A DNA stretch of 64,000 bases, taken from NCBI GenBank assembly GCA_029265355.1, contig JAJUJL010000001.1:62001-126000 (forward strand), read 5' to 3'. The notes below the pieces were generated by a model. That model did no database searches and was not told where the DNA came from. It saw nothing but the letters and a program-made list of their open reading frames with translations. The DNA is from Chloroflexota bacterium (GTDB lineage: Bacteria > Chloroflexota > Anaerolineae > Anaerolineales > UBA4823). Positions 53,913-64,000 of this stretch are shown here, piece after piece. Each line of letters begins with the position of its first letter. Within the stretch, counting starts at the first letter, position 1. The position numbers and the translations under genes were made by a program.

Positions 53913-55061
53913 TCAATCATCCATGATCTCCAAGGAAAATTCAAAACGCGAGCCTCGCCCTTCAACAGACTCAACACTCACATTCGAGTTGTGGGCTTGT
54001 AAGATTTGCTGGCATAATGCCAGGCCAAGCCCCGTACCTGCATAGCGTCGAGTTGGAGCACTATCGAGCTGGTGAAATGGCTCGAACAGCTCATCCAGGC
54101 GCTGTTTTGGTATGCCAATGCCGGTATCCACAACCCTGAGCTTGAGCGCGTGATCCTGCTGATAGACTTCAACCTGCACCTTACCGCCTGCAGGTGTGAA
54201 CTTGATCGCATTGTCCAACAATTGGGAAATAACCCAAGTGATTTTTTCACGATCACAGTATACCAGAGGTAACCGTTCGGGGATACGCGAGCTGAGAGAT
54301 AGGCGAGCATTCTCGGCCTTGGATCGAGAGGCTTGCAGCGCCTCGACAGCCAACTTTGCCAGATCAACACGCTCGAGCTTCAAATCCAGCTTGCCGCGTG
54401 AAGCGAGGGAGAACTGGATCAAGTCTTCAATCAGCCGCTCAAGGCGCAGCTCGGCGCGCTGGATCACATTCAGCGCATTGGATTGCGCAGCGTTTATTTC
54501 ACCCAGCTCGCCAGCAGCCAGGAGCTCCAGGTAGCCTTTGATGTGCGTCAGAGGCGTGCGCAGCTCATGTGAAATCGTGGCGATAAAATTCGCTTTTAAT
54601 TGGTTCAATTCCTGCAGTTTTTGCAGAGCTCGTTGCAGCTCTTGTGTGCGCTGCTGCACCCTCTGCTCCAAGGTATTGTTGGCCTGCTGGAGAGCAGATT
54701 GGAGCAGGTAAATCTGCTCGGTTATCGCTTGATCCAACACTTCGTCTTGCACCAGTCCCAATTCGCGCAGCGCCTGGCCCAGCAACAACGAACGCCCCTC
54801 TTCCAACACGTTGCGTTGGTAGGCCAGAGCAGACTCCAGCTCTGATGGCGTCAATAAGCCTTTCTCGACGAGATATTCGCCCAGGCGCGGCACCAGTATC
54901 TCGGGGGTGATGGGCAATCCAACCGGCAAATCGAGCGCGATCTCCACCTTGCGCTCTGCAAATGCGGCTGCCATAGCAACATCCATTCCGCAATGGGGGC
55001 AGCGGCGTTCGCGCCAGTCCAGAGGATGATTGCATTTTGGGCACAAAAATGGCTCATCCAT
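53913..55061 (-). CDS. Histidine kinase with zinc ribbon and MshEN-like domain
   Basis: 382 aa from ATG 55061 (weak site; TTG 55091 is possible). Residues 1-30 form a zinc ribbon (CPKC, CPHC). Residues about 55-125 (LGEYLVEKGLLTPSELESAL, LGQALRELGLV) resemble the N-terminal domain of MshE/GspE ATPases that bind c-di-GMP. A coiled coil (about 115-160) leads to HisKA with ATISHELRTPLTH and HATPase (N-box DNAIKFTPAG, GTGLGLALCQ). No membrane helix. Encoded in the CpaF run, so it may sense c-di-GMP or a partner of the secretion ATPase. Confidence 0.88.
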   Translation of the reverse strand: MDEPFLCPKCNHPLDWRERRCPHCGMDVAMAAAFAERKVEIALDLPVGLPITPEILVPRLGEYLVEKGLLTPSELESALAYQRNVLEEGRSLLLGQALRELGLVQDEVLDQAITEQIYLLQSALQQANNTLEQRVQQRTQELQRALQKLQELNQLKANFIATISHELRTPLTHIKGYLELLAAGELGEINAAQSNALNVIQRAELRLERLIEDLIQFSLASRGKLDLKLERVDLAKLAVEALQASRSKAENARLSLSSRIPERLPLVYCDREKITWVISQLLDNAIKFTPAGGKVQVEVYQQDHALKLRVVDTGIGIPKQRLDELFEPFHQLDSAPTRRYAGTGLGLALCQQILQAHNSNVSVESVEGRGSRFEFSLEIMDD

Positions 55062-55249
55062 ACGCAATAAATCATAACCTTTTCCTACCAATGTTGAAAG
55101 GCTTTAACCCTCACCTGTTAAGTGTTTGTAAGGTAACTCTATTGGCTTTTCAGGCATAATTGAAACGCGGATGGTCTGCACGGCTAAATATCCAAACCTT
55201 ACACACAGGGATGTAACGGCTCTAGAAAGGACAGTCGAGGAAATACACG

Positions 55250-55678
55250 GTGAATAAGACCACGGTGACAAGGGTACTCATCATCGACAATGACGTTGCA
55301 ATGACCGACATGCTGCGGCAAGTGCTTGAGCCAAACTCATTCGAGGTCTTTGAAGCGCGAAACGGGCGCGAGGGTATCGAAGCCGCCCGAAAGCTCAACC
55401 CGCAAGTGGTTGTGCTGGACTTAATGTTGCCGGAAATGGATGGATGGGAAGTTTGCAAAGCGATACGCTCCTTCAGTGAGGCATCGCTGCTGATCTTATC
55501 AGCGTTCAGTAAACCTGCAATTGTGGCGCGCGCCTTAGACGAAGGTGCAGATGACTACCTGCTCAAACCTGCCCAAAGCAATGTTCTCATCGCCCACATC
55601 AAAAAGCTCGCCCGCCGTGCTCAGGCAGAGAATGGCAATGGCAATCATCTTGGCAGGATAAGCTCGCAGCAAGCATAA
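55250..55678 (+). CDS. Single-domain response regulator
   Basis: 142 aa, a receiver only: VLIIDND acidic pocket, phospho-Asp in VVVLDLMLPEMDGWEV, Ser switch, Lys in YLLKPAQ, then an Ala/Asn tail. GTG start with GAGGAAA upstream. Divergent from the kinases and ends at a clear terminator. Likely a phospho-relay node or protein-binding regulator. Confidence 0.93.
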   Translation: MNKTTVTRVLIIDNDVAMTDMLRQVLEPNSFEVFEARNGREGIEAARKLNPQVVVLDLMLPEMDGWEVCKAIRSFSEASLLILSAFSKPAIVARALDEGADDYLLKPAQSNVLIAHIKKLARRAQAENGNGNHLGRISSQQA

Positions 55679-55708
55679 ACCAACAGGATCTTTTGGCGGG
55701 CGAGAATT

Positions 55709-55738
55709 GCAGGATACAAGGTGTATCCTGCTTTTTTT
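55709..55738 (+). terminator. Intrinsic terminator of the receiver gene
   Basis: GCAGGATACA (55709-55718) and TGTATCCTGC (55722-55731) pair fully, 3-base loop, followed by seven Ts. Confidence 0.93.
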
Positions 55739-55803
55739 CCTTTACCGCACAGGTTTGAGAATTTCGGTTACAATACGCGAAATATTTCACGGAGGCAAAT
55801 GCT

Positions 55804-56100
55804 GTGCGAACTTGCTCAAAATGCCACAATACATCCCCCGACAATGCAGCAAAGTGTGTCGTTTGCCAGGCTGATCTGGAGGAGTTTTCCACTACGGCTG
55901 TGGCGCTAAAAAAATTCCAGGCCAATCCCCGAGTGAAGAATATTCGCCTGGTGGTCGCAACCAATTGCTGCCCGGCGTGCCGGGAAGTGGAAGGCACCTA
56001 CGATAAAGCCAACCCGCCGCGTTTGCCAGTAGAAGGTTGCTCTCATGCGCTTGGCTGCCGCTGCTTTTACGAGCCAATGCTCAATGATATCTATCCGTAA
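55804..56100 (+). CDS. Small cysteine-rich protein with zinc ribbon
   Basis: 98 aa, GTG start behind GGAGG. Two cysteine clusters: CSKC and CVVC near the N-terminus (zinc ribbon), and at the C-terminus CCPAC, later GCSHALGCRCFYEP. The latter loosely recalls the C-x-x-C ... H-x-x-CRC pattern in the C-terminal part of phage MuF proteins. A TACAAT at 55769-55774 may be its -10. Unknown function. Confidence 0.7.
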   Translation: MRTCSKCHNTSPDNAAKCVVCQADLEEFSTTAVALKKFQANPRVKNIRLVVATNCCPACREVEGTYDKANPPRLPVEGCSHALGCRCFYEPMLNDIYP

Positions 56101-56127
56101 CAGTTATCCGCAAATGATTGGGGTGGA

Positions 56128-56141
56128 GGTGTTGCAACACC
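56128..56141. terminator. 14-bp perfect palindrome after the Cys-rich gene, possible terminator
   Basis: GGTGTTGCAACACC at 56128-56141 with flanking GGAG and CCTC. The U-tract is poor (CGTTCTCGAATTTT), so only a weak terminator for either convergent gene. Confidence 0.35.
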
Positions 56142-56185
56142 CCTCGTTCTCGAATTTTCGGGCCCGTTCCTAGGGAGTATCCTGT

Positions 56186-57700
56186 TCAAGGGATGAGCCC
56201 GCTGCGCTTTTCATGGCGCAGCTCTGCGCGGGCAAAATCGAGCGCCCCCTCTCGGTCAACGATTGCGCCCTCAGCTTGGGCTTCACGAATGGCGTCCAAT
56301 AACTCCCCCACTTTCGGCCCGGGCTTCAGCCCAAGCGCCTGGATTAAGTCAGTTCCATTGATCAACGGGGGGGGTGATACGATGTGGCTGTTTTGCTCCC
56401 ACCAGGCATCCATAAGGAGGCGCACTGCATCCAGGTGTTTACGCCACACGCCCTGCGGCAGGGTATGCCCATAGGTCGCCCACACATCTCCCAATGACAA
56501 CAAACAAACATCAATTCCCGTCGCGCCCGTATCGCGGTAGAAGCGGTGGATGGCGCGGGGCTGGATCGGCGCTGTACCAGTCGCCAGCCACAACGGGCGC
56601 ATGTGATGCAGAATAATCGTTCGGATACGCTCGATCTCGTGCGTGCTCAAACGTAACGCCTGGGCTCGGGCGGTGAAGAGCTCTGCGCTGACCTTCTCGT
56701 GTTCGTAGAAATGCACCCGACCGTCGGGTTCTTCTCTGCGGGTCTGGGGCTTACCAGCATCGTGATACAGGGCAGCAAAATTGAGCAAGCTGCGCAAAGA
56801 GCGTTCAGCGCTGACCGAGGCTTGGAGATGTTCCTGCACTTGTTGGCGAAAGCGCCCCAATCGAACCGTCAATAATCCCGCAGCCAGGTTACCGCTGGCA
56901 TCTGGATCATAGCGCGCAGAGAGCAGGTTCAACACTGTCGTCAAGCGCTGCACAACCGCCAATGTGTGCTCCCAAACATCCATCACATGCGGAACAGGCT
57001 GCTTGACTCCCGGCAGGGCTGCCAACTCGGGCAACACCTGTTCCAGCGCCTTGAAATGCGCCAATAAGCGCAGGGCGACCTCTGGGTGAATGCCATCCAA
57101 GATCCGAAAAATTTCATCGCGCACGCGTTCTGGCGTGACTTGAGATAATCGCGGCGCTGCCTGGCGCAGTAAGGTTTTCGTTTCGGGAGAAATCTTCAAG
57201 GTAAAATCCACGACCAGGCGAAATGCCCGCAGCACGCGCACCGGGTCATCTTCCAGGCTGGTGGGCGAACATACCCGCAAAATTTTGCTGCGCAGGTCCT
57301 GCAAGCCTCCCAGAGGATCGATCAGCGCCTCGGGTTGGCGCAGTTCGACAGCCATCGCATTGATGGTGAAATCTCGGGCGCGCAGGTCTGCATCCAGGTC
57401 TTCACCGCGCAACAGGGCAACGTCGATCACCGTGCGCCGCTTATCCGGGCGAGTCCAGACCACACGCCCGGTTTTACGGACTTCATCGAGTGGATAAAAC
57501 GCCGCTCCCAAAGCGTCTGCCAGGCGGCGAGCAAGTTGCAGCGACCCCTGTGACACAGCAAGATCAAAATCGTGCACTTCGCGCTGCAGCAGCGCATCCC
57601 GCACTGAACCCCCCACCAGGTAGGCAGGCTGTCCTGCAGGGAGCACATCCAGTGTCGCCTGGTGCAGGATAGGATCACTGAATAGACCGGGTTCGGGCAT
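56186..57700 (-). CDS. CCA tRNA nucleotidyltransferase/poly(A) polymerase-type enzyme with HD domain
   Basis: 504 aa. Class II nucleotidyltransferase head: VGGSVRDALL, then HDFDLAV (two catalytic Asp), RDFTINAMA and ALIDPLGGLQDL. The neck and an HD domain (LYHDAGKPQTRR) follow, with a C-terminal helical tail. Such enzymes add CCA to tRNA 3' ends; an A-adding role cannot be excluded by eye. Weak ribosome-binding site. Followed upstream by hpt in the same direction. Confidence 0.92.
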   Translation of the reverse strand: MPEPGLFSDPILHQATLDVLPAGQPAYLVGGSVRDALLQREVHDFDLAVSQGSLQLARRLADALGAAFYPLDEVRKTGRVVWTRPDKRRTVIDVALLRGEDLDADLRARDFTINAMAVELRQPEALIDPLGGLQDLRSKILRVCSPTSLEDDPVRVLRAFRLVVDFTLKISPETKTLLRQAAPRLSQVTPERVRDEIFRILDGIHPEVALRLLAHFKALEQVLPELAALPGVKQPVPHVMDVWEHTLAVVQRLTTVLNLLSARYDPDASGNLAAGLLTVRLGRFRQQVQEHLQASVSAERSLRSLLNFAALYHDAGKPQTRREEPDGRVHFYEHEKVSAELFTARAQALRLSTHEIERIRTIILHHMRPLWLATGTAPIQPRAIHRFYRDTGATGIDVCLLSLGDVWATYGHTLPQGVWRKHLDAVRLLMDAWWEQNSHIVSPPPLINGTDLIQALGLKPGPKVGELLDAIREAQAEGAIVDREGALDFARAELRHEKRSGLIP

Positions 57701-57716
57701 CTTTCAACTGCAAAGC

Positions 57717-58274
57717 TTAGGCATCGGGGTGATAAAGAGCCGCATTGACGCAGCCAATGAACGGCAAATTGCGGTACAGTTCATCCAAATCCAAACCATA
57801 ACCAAAAACAAATTTATCCGGAATTTGGAATCCACAGTAATGTATGGGCACATTGGTCTGGCGGCGCTCGAATTTGTCCAGCAGCGTGCAAACCTTCAGG
57901 CTGCGCGGGCGGCGGGTCTCCAAGAATTCCAGCACAGTTGCGATGGTAAAACCACTGTCGACGATATCTTCCACCAGGATGACATCTCGATTGCTGATAT
58001 CCTCTTTGAGGTCATACGTGATGCGCACCTGCCCGGTTGATTGGCGTGCACCCGCCCCGTAGGAAGACACTGCCATGAAGTCGATCGTATTGGGCACTGT
58101 AATCTTGCGCATCAGATCGGTCAGGAAGACCACGCCGCCGCGCAATATGCAAACCAGGTGAGGGATCTTCCCTTCGTAATCCCGGCTGATCTCAGCCCCC
58201 AGCTCCGCCACTCGCTCCCGGAGCTGGTCTTCGGTAATCAGAATTTCTTCCAGGAATTCATGGTAATCTTGCAT
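57717..58274 (-). CDS. hpt: Hypoxanthine phosphoribosyltransferase
   Basis: 185 aa. The PRPP-binding loop VILVEDIVDSGFT is typical. Salvages hypoxanthine and guanine to IMP and GMP. AAAGGAG is 9 bases before ATG and overlaps the end of tdk. Part of a nucleotide salvage and translation cluster (tdk, L31, L27, L21). Confidence 0.94.
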   Translation of the reverse strand: MQDYHEFLEEILITEDQLRERVAELGAEISRDYEGKIPHLVCILRGGVVFLTDLMRKITVPNTIDFMAVSSYGAGARQSTGQVRITYDLKEDISNRDVILVEDIVDSGFTIATVLEFLETRRPRSLKVCTLLDKFERRQTNVPIHYCGFQIPDKFVFGYGLDLDELYRNLPFIGCVNAALYHPDA

Positions 58275-58280
58275 CGTCGC

Positions 58281-58853
58281 TCACTCCTTTGGAACCAAAT
58301 GGTGCTTGCGGCAACGGGCTTCATACAATTCCGATGCGCCGACAAGCACAACTGGCTCGTCATAGCGCGCGGGGCGTCCATCGATCAGGCGTTGGGTGCG
58401 AGAAGCCGCCTCGCCGCACACCATGCAAATGGCGTGCAGCTTATCGACACGCTCTGCCTGGGCCATGAGCACCGGCATCGAACCAAACGGCTCGCCGCGA
58501 AAATCGGTATCCAACCCCGCAATTATCACCCGAATCCCACGATCCGCCAATTGGTGCGCCACCCGAACAATATGGGCGTCGAAGAACTGGGCCTCATCAA
58601 TCCCCACCACAGTGGTGCCTTTCTCCAGGCGCGTGAGGATTTCCTGCGCTGATGCAACCGGATAAGCCGCGTACTCGCTGCCAGCATGAGAGGTGACTTT
58701 CTCGGCATGGTAACGAGTATCGATGACTGGCTTGAATACCTGCACTTTCTGGCGTGCAATCGTCGCCCGGCGTAAACGCCGGATCAATTCGTCCGTTTTT
58801 CCACAGAACATAGAGCCGGTGATGACCTCGATCGAGCCTGAGTGGTGCTTCAT
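58281..58853 (-). CDS. tdk: Thymidine kinase
   Basis: 190 aa. P-loop GSMFCGKT, magnesium-binding [10 protein letters not shown], and a zinc site CMVCG ... CRKHH near the C-terminus: type II thymidine kinase. AGAGGAG before ATG 58853. The open frame upstream (to 58964) runs through the hairpin and is discounted. Salvages thymidine to dTMP. Confidence 0.95.
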   Translation of the reverse strand: MKHHSGSIEVITGSMFCGKTDELIRRLRRATIARQKVQVFKPVIDTRYHAEKVTSHAGSEYAAYPVASAQEILTRLEKGTTVVGIDEAQFFDAHIVRVAHQLADRGIRVIIAGLDTDFRGEPFGSMPVLMAQAERVDKLHAICMVCGEAASRTQRLIDGRPARYDEPVVLVGASELYEARCRKHHLVPKE

Positions 58854-58870
58854 ATACTCCTCTTTGCGAA

Positions 58871-58897
58871 AGGCCGCTTCCAGGTTGGAAGCGGCCT
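58871..58897 (-). repeat. GC-rich hairpin between the L31-fusion gene and tdk
   Basis: AGGCCGCTTCC (58871-58881) and GGAAGCGGCCT (58887-58897) are exact complements, 5-base loop. On the minus strand only TTT follows before the tdk ribosome-binding site, so it may separate tdk from the ribosomal transcript (attenuator or processing site). Confidence 0.55.
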
Positions 58898-58970
58898 CGA
58901 TTTTCACTATTTTACCAGACAAGCCGAGCGGTGGCGACTGCGCTCGCAGGTCGCTGCCCGCCAATCCAGG

Positions 58971-59444
58971 CTATACGGTGATCTCTTCGCCAGCTTCGGG
59001 AAGTGTGTAACCGAACTGGCGCAGGCGTTTCTTCAAATCTGCCAAAGATTTGCGCCCAAAACCGTCGATGCTGAGCACAGCTTCTTCGCCCAGCTCCAGC
59101 TTCGCCAGCACCTGTCCAACATTGGTGATGCCAGCTTTGGCGAGCGCTTCGGTAGCGCGGCTGCCCAGTTCGAGCTCGGCAATCGGCCGCTCGGGTGAAA
59201 CGCGCGCTGAGGCGCGCGCATCCTGCTCGTCGAGATATTGCTGGCGGGCCTGCAGCTTGCGGTAGAAGCGGTCCACCTGCCCTTCGGTGTCGACGATGCG
59301 CTGCTCGCCGGTGTAGAATGGGTGGCATTTAGAGCAGACATCGGTGTTAATCACCTTGCGCGTTGAACCAGTCGTCCAGGTATTTCCGCAGGCGCAGATG
59401 ACCTTGGCATCTGGGTAATAGGTTGGATGAATATTAGGTTTCAT
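58971..59444 (-). CDS. rpmE: Ribosomal protein L31 fused to an RNA-polymerase alpha-CTD-like domain
   Basis: 157 aa against about 65-80 for normal L31. Residues 1-68 are zinc-type L31: HPTYY, CAC (Cys17, Cys19), [10 protein letters not shown] (Cys37, Cys40), [11 protein letters not shown]. After a linker, residues 86-148 match the alpha C-terminal helix-hairpin-helix domain: [15 protein letters not shown] (Arg96 aligns with DNA-contact Arg265 of E. coli alpha), [10 protein letters not shown], and [11 protein letters not shown] (Gly130, Lys132, Ser133 align with 296, 298, 299). Asn268 is replaced by Glu99. One continuous frame, no frameshift. It may link the ribosome with nucleic acid or polymerase; unproven. 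Confidence 0.9.
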   Translation of the reverse strand: MKPNIHPTYYPDAKVICACGNTWTTGSTRKVINTDVCSKCHPFYTGEQRIVDTEGQVDRFYRKLQARQQYLDEQDARASARVSPERPIAELELGSRATEALAKAGITNVGQVLAKLELGEEAVLSIDGFGRKSLADLKKRLRQFGYTLPEAGEEITV

Positions 59445-59461
59445 ACTGATCTTCCTTGAAG

Positions 59462-59749
59462 CTAAGCCTGAGCTTCTGGCTGGGCTTCGCTCTGCTCAAC
59501 CGGTAAGACGTTGACACGTTTGCGATCATCACGGATGGTTTCATAGACTACGACGCCGTCGATGGTTGCAAAAAGCGTATCATCCTTGCCGACATCCACG
59601 TTTAAGCCTGGCTTGATGCGAGTGCCGCGCTGGCGCACCAGGATATTGCCAGAGCGAACCTGCTGACCACTAAACACCTTAACACCCAGGCGCTGCGCTT
59701 GGCTATCACGACCATTGCGGCTGGAGCCGCCGCCCTTTTTATGTGCCAT
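59462..59749 (-). CDS. rpmA: Ribosomal protein L27
   Basis: 95 aa. Starts directly as [16 protein letters not shown], so it lacks the cleaved N-terminal extension found in Firmicutes and presents its basic end to the peptidyl-transferase centre. [10 protein letters not shown] follows. Tail is Gln/Glu/Ala-rich. Lies 20 bases after L21 in the usual order. Confidence 0.97.
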   Translation of the reverse strand: MAHKKGGGSSRNGRDSQAQRLGVKVFSGQQVRSGNILVRQRGTRIKPGLNVDVGKDDTLFATIDGVVVYETIRDDRKRVNVLPVEQSEAQPEAQA

Positions 59750-59768
59750 TTCTGCTTACCTCTTCTTC

Positions 59769-60086
59769 CTATTTCGCTTCGATCGAATCGATCTTCAGGC
59801 GAGTGTACTTTTGGCGATGACCGGTCTTCACGCGAATGCGTTTCTTGGGCTTGTACTTGAAAACAGTCAGCTTCGGTCCCTTGACTTGCTCCACTACGGT
59901 GGCCAGAACTTTTGCGCCGGCAACCATGGGAGTGCCTATCTGAATGTCTTCACCATTCACAACCAGCAGCACATGTTCCAGATCGATCTGCTCGCCGATC
60001 TCTGCTGGAAACCGGTCGACATCGATCGTTGCGCCTTCGACGGCTTTATACTGCTTGCCGCCATCTTCAACAATAGCATACTTCAT
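59769..60086 (-). CDS. rplU: Ribosomal protein L21
   Basis: 105 aa. MKYAIVEDGGKQYKAVEG start and GHRQKYTRLKI end are the L21 signatures. GGAGG with 7-base spacing before ATG 60086; the longer frame (to 60176) lies in the leader and is dropped. First gene of L21-L27, with L31-fusion next, behind a consensus promoter. Confidence 0.97.
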   Translation of the reverse strand: MKYAIVEDGGKQYKAVEGATIDVDRFPAEIGEQIDLEHVLLVVNGEDIQIGTPMVAGAKVLATVVEQVKGPKLTVFKYKPKKRIRVKTGHRQKYTRLKIDSIEAK

Positions 60087-60109
60087 TTGCTTTCCTCCAA
60101 GCTTCACTT

Positions 60110-60207
60110 CGCCGCCAGTCTCGCGCAGCCTGCGCCAGACGGCGGGGAAGATGGGGATAGGTTTGGCCACACACATAAATTGAGCCCCAGCAGTCCCAAG
60201 CCGGGGC
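60110..60207 (-). ncRNA. Structured leader of the L21 transcript
   Basis: Two stems between promoter and rplU: GCCCCGGC/GCTGGGGC (60200-60207 with 60184-60191, 8-base loop) and a second GC-rich stem-loop around 60110-60145 (CGCCG/CGGCG with inner GCGC pairs). Position matches known ribosomal leader elements for L21, but I cannot show homology to that RNA family by eye. Confidence 0.45.
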
Positions 60208-60220
60208 GTGGCGAAGGAAA

Positions 60221-60249
60221 ATTATACCGGGATTTGCAAAGCATGTCAA
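60221..60249 (-). promoter_or_regulatory. Consensus sigma-70 promoter of the L21-L27-L31 operon
   Basis: TTGACA (60244-60249), exact 17-base spacer, TATAAT (60221-60226): the best promoter in the window. Start near 60214 gives a leader of about 130 bases. Confidence 0.9.
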
Positions 60250-60334
60250 ATAGATTTTTTCTTGATGTGATTTTTCCTCCATAGTAGGTGATATGCAATG
60301 TGGTAAACTATCACTTTAGTGCTCTTAGAACTCA

Positions 60335-60387
60335 TCCGAAAATTCGGAAGAGGCTGGGAACACCCCCACACCCCAATAATATTCGGA
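60335..60387 (+). promoter_or_regulatory. Repeated TTCGGA motif upstream of ppdK
   Basis: An inverted pair TCCGAA-AA-TTCGGA (60335-60348) and another TTCGGA at 60382-60387 lie in the ppdK upstream region, possibly operator sites. A TGATACAAA at 60396-60403 could be the -10; no good -35 is seen. Confidence 0.3.
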
Positions 60388-60429
60388 TAGATACTGATAC
60401 AAATTCATTCCAAAAATGGAGGTAAAAAA

Positions 60430-63180
<2,751 letters not shown>

Positions 63181-63230
63181 CCATTGGCGCGCGATCAGCG
63201 CCTCGCTATTTCAGATCGCGCCACAATCAA

Positions 63231-63269
63231 AGACACACCCCGGCAATTGTCGGGGTGTGTCTTCTTTTT
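63231..63269 (+). terminator. Intrinsic terminator of ppdK
   Basis: AGACACACCCCG (63231-63242) pairs fully with CGGGGTGTGTCT (63251-63262), 8-base loop, then TCTTTTT. Convergent lipoprotein gene lies 20 bases beyond. Confidence 0.93.
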
Positions 63270-63287
63270 ACCCTCGTCGTTAGAGCC

Positions 63288-63995
63288 TCACTCGTTGCCC
63301 GCCAGGATATCTCCCAACAGGTTGCCATTCAGCAGAATATCGATCGTCTTGATACCTGAAAACTGCCGAATAGTGCTCCACACCTGCTCGCGCACCCGGC
63401 GGTCGTCACAGCGGTCGCCAGAACGCACATAGGTGCCGCTCAGGCGAATCGAGAGAATGCCCTGGAACGCCTTGAAGTCAACACTGTCCACCTGGATATT
63501 CGATAGATAAGCAGGGTTAATCAAACCAGCGATGTACTGCTGCTTAACGAACAAACGCTGCAATGCAGTGCGCACGTCGCTCTCCACATCCCCCGTGCGC
63601 CAAACGCCCGTATTGATCGGCACAACGCTATCGCCGCAGGCAATTGGGCCGCCATCGCCGATTCGGATCGCGTAAATGTAAATGGCATCCTCGCCAGTCG
63701 GCGTCGGCGGCGCGGCAGTGATGGTCGGTGTGTCTGTCGGTGTGCTGGTTTCGCTCGGCGCCACGCTGGCCGTCAGCGTGGGGGTGGCGCTGGGTTCCTG
63801 CGTTGCGGTCGGTGTCGGGGTGCTCGCCTGGGTGGGAGACGGGGTGCCTGTCGGCTCCGCCGGCGCAACGGTTGCGGTGGCTGCTGCTATCACGCTCGGT
63901 GATGGTATTACAGCTTGCGGTGAGGCCGCCGTGGAAGTGCAGGCGCCCAAGATCAGTGACGCGATCACCAGGAAAAGAAGAACGTGGGCCTTCAT
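63288..63995 (-). CDS. Lipoprotein with Pro/Thr/Ser linker and GerMN-like domain
   Basis: 235 aa. Lipobox LILGAC (Cys19), a low-complexity Thr/Pro/Ser/Ala linker (about 20-100), then a domain (about 105-235) with IQVDSVDFKAFQGILSIRL, VREQVWSTIRQFSGIKTIDIL that matches the GerMN fold in outline (strand, helix, paired strands). Anchored outside the cell. GerMN proteins in non-spore-formers are of unknown role. Two Cys (about 119 and 196) may pair. The start is only 5 bases from the window end, so an upstream partner cannot be seen. Confidence 0.75.
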   Translation of the reverse strand: MKAHVLLFLVIASLILGACTSTAASPQAVIPSPSVIAAATATVAPAEPTGTPSPTQASTPTPTATQEPSATPTLTASVAPSETSTPTDTPTITAAPPTPTGEDAIYIYAIRIGDGGPIACGDSVVPINTGVWRTGDVESDVRTALQRLFVKQQYIAGLINPAYLSNIQVDSVDFKAFQGILSIRLSGTYVRSGDRCDDRRVREQVWSTIRQFSGIKTIDILLNGNLLGDILAGNE

Positions 63996-64000
63996 GCTCA

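Noticed and set aside
63690-63940. Repetitive-looking DNA in the terminal lipoprotein gene
   Set aside because: This is the coding sequence of a Thr/Pro/Ser linker, not a tandem or CRISPR repeat; unit length is irregular.

Overview
The window reads as a GC-rich chromosome segment of a free-living bacterium, most likely a member of the Chloroflexota (Anaerolineae-like). This is inferred from the gene style (proline/threonine-rich lipoprotein linkers, zinc-ribbon/Ig-like membrane proteins, orphan CpaF ATPase beside two-component genes, large GH13 plus GH57 enzymes, PPDK) and not from a marker alignment. Genes are dense and mostly on the minus strand in long same-direction runs. No rRNA, tRNA, CRISPR array, insertion sequence or phage module was seen; the segment looks like core chromosome.

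Layout. 1-3.5 kb: 3'-truncated class III aminotransferase (minus), then tgt and uppP (plus). 3.5-14 kb: a cation-homeostasis block on the minus strand: P-type ATPase, a Mrp Na+/H+ antiporter operon (fused AB, then C-D-E-F-G), a CPA2 antiporter and a PII-like protein. 14-17.3 kb: site-2 protease with CBS domains, MFS transporter, unknown 192-aa protein. 17.5-21.4 kb: 2-oxoacid (pyruvate) dehydrogenase E1-alpha, E1-beta and E2 behind a structured leader, then a CBS-pair protein. 21.5-26.3 kb: two tandem paralogous membrane proteins, each with a sigma-70-like cytoplasmic part, one membrane helix and a large extracytoplasmic sensor-like part. They stand back to back with a YhfC-type intramembrane protease gene. 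26.5-30 kb: ABC exporter and Ig/zinc-ribbon membrane protein. 30-39.2 kb: sulfurtransferase, then an alpha-glucan island (giant GH13, GH57, glgC, malQ). 39.3-45 kb: zinc ribbon, MoxR, VWA(CoxE-like), 4-TM protein, VPS62-like protein and lipoprotein in one run. 45.2-51 kb: PduO-type cobalamin adenosyltransferase (apparently leaderless), DsbA-like protein, lipase-like hydrolase, V4R, GNAT, TPR and double-HTH proteins. 50.3-55.7 kb: CpaF ATPase, small protein, response regulator, two histidine kinases, single-domain receiver. 55.8-63.2 kb: Cys-rich protein, CCA-adding-type enzyme, hpt, tdk, an L31 protein fused to an RNA-polymerase alpha-CTD-like domain, L27, L21, then PPDK. The end holds a lipoprotein with a GerMN-like domain.

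The most unusual items are the two sigma-sensor fusion proteins next to an intramembrane protease, and the L31/alpha-CTD fusion. Secondary points are two likely leaderless genes, the structured pdh and L21 leaders, a histidine kinase with an MshEN-like domain, and a MoxR/VWA/VPS62-like operon without an obvious metabolic partner.
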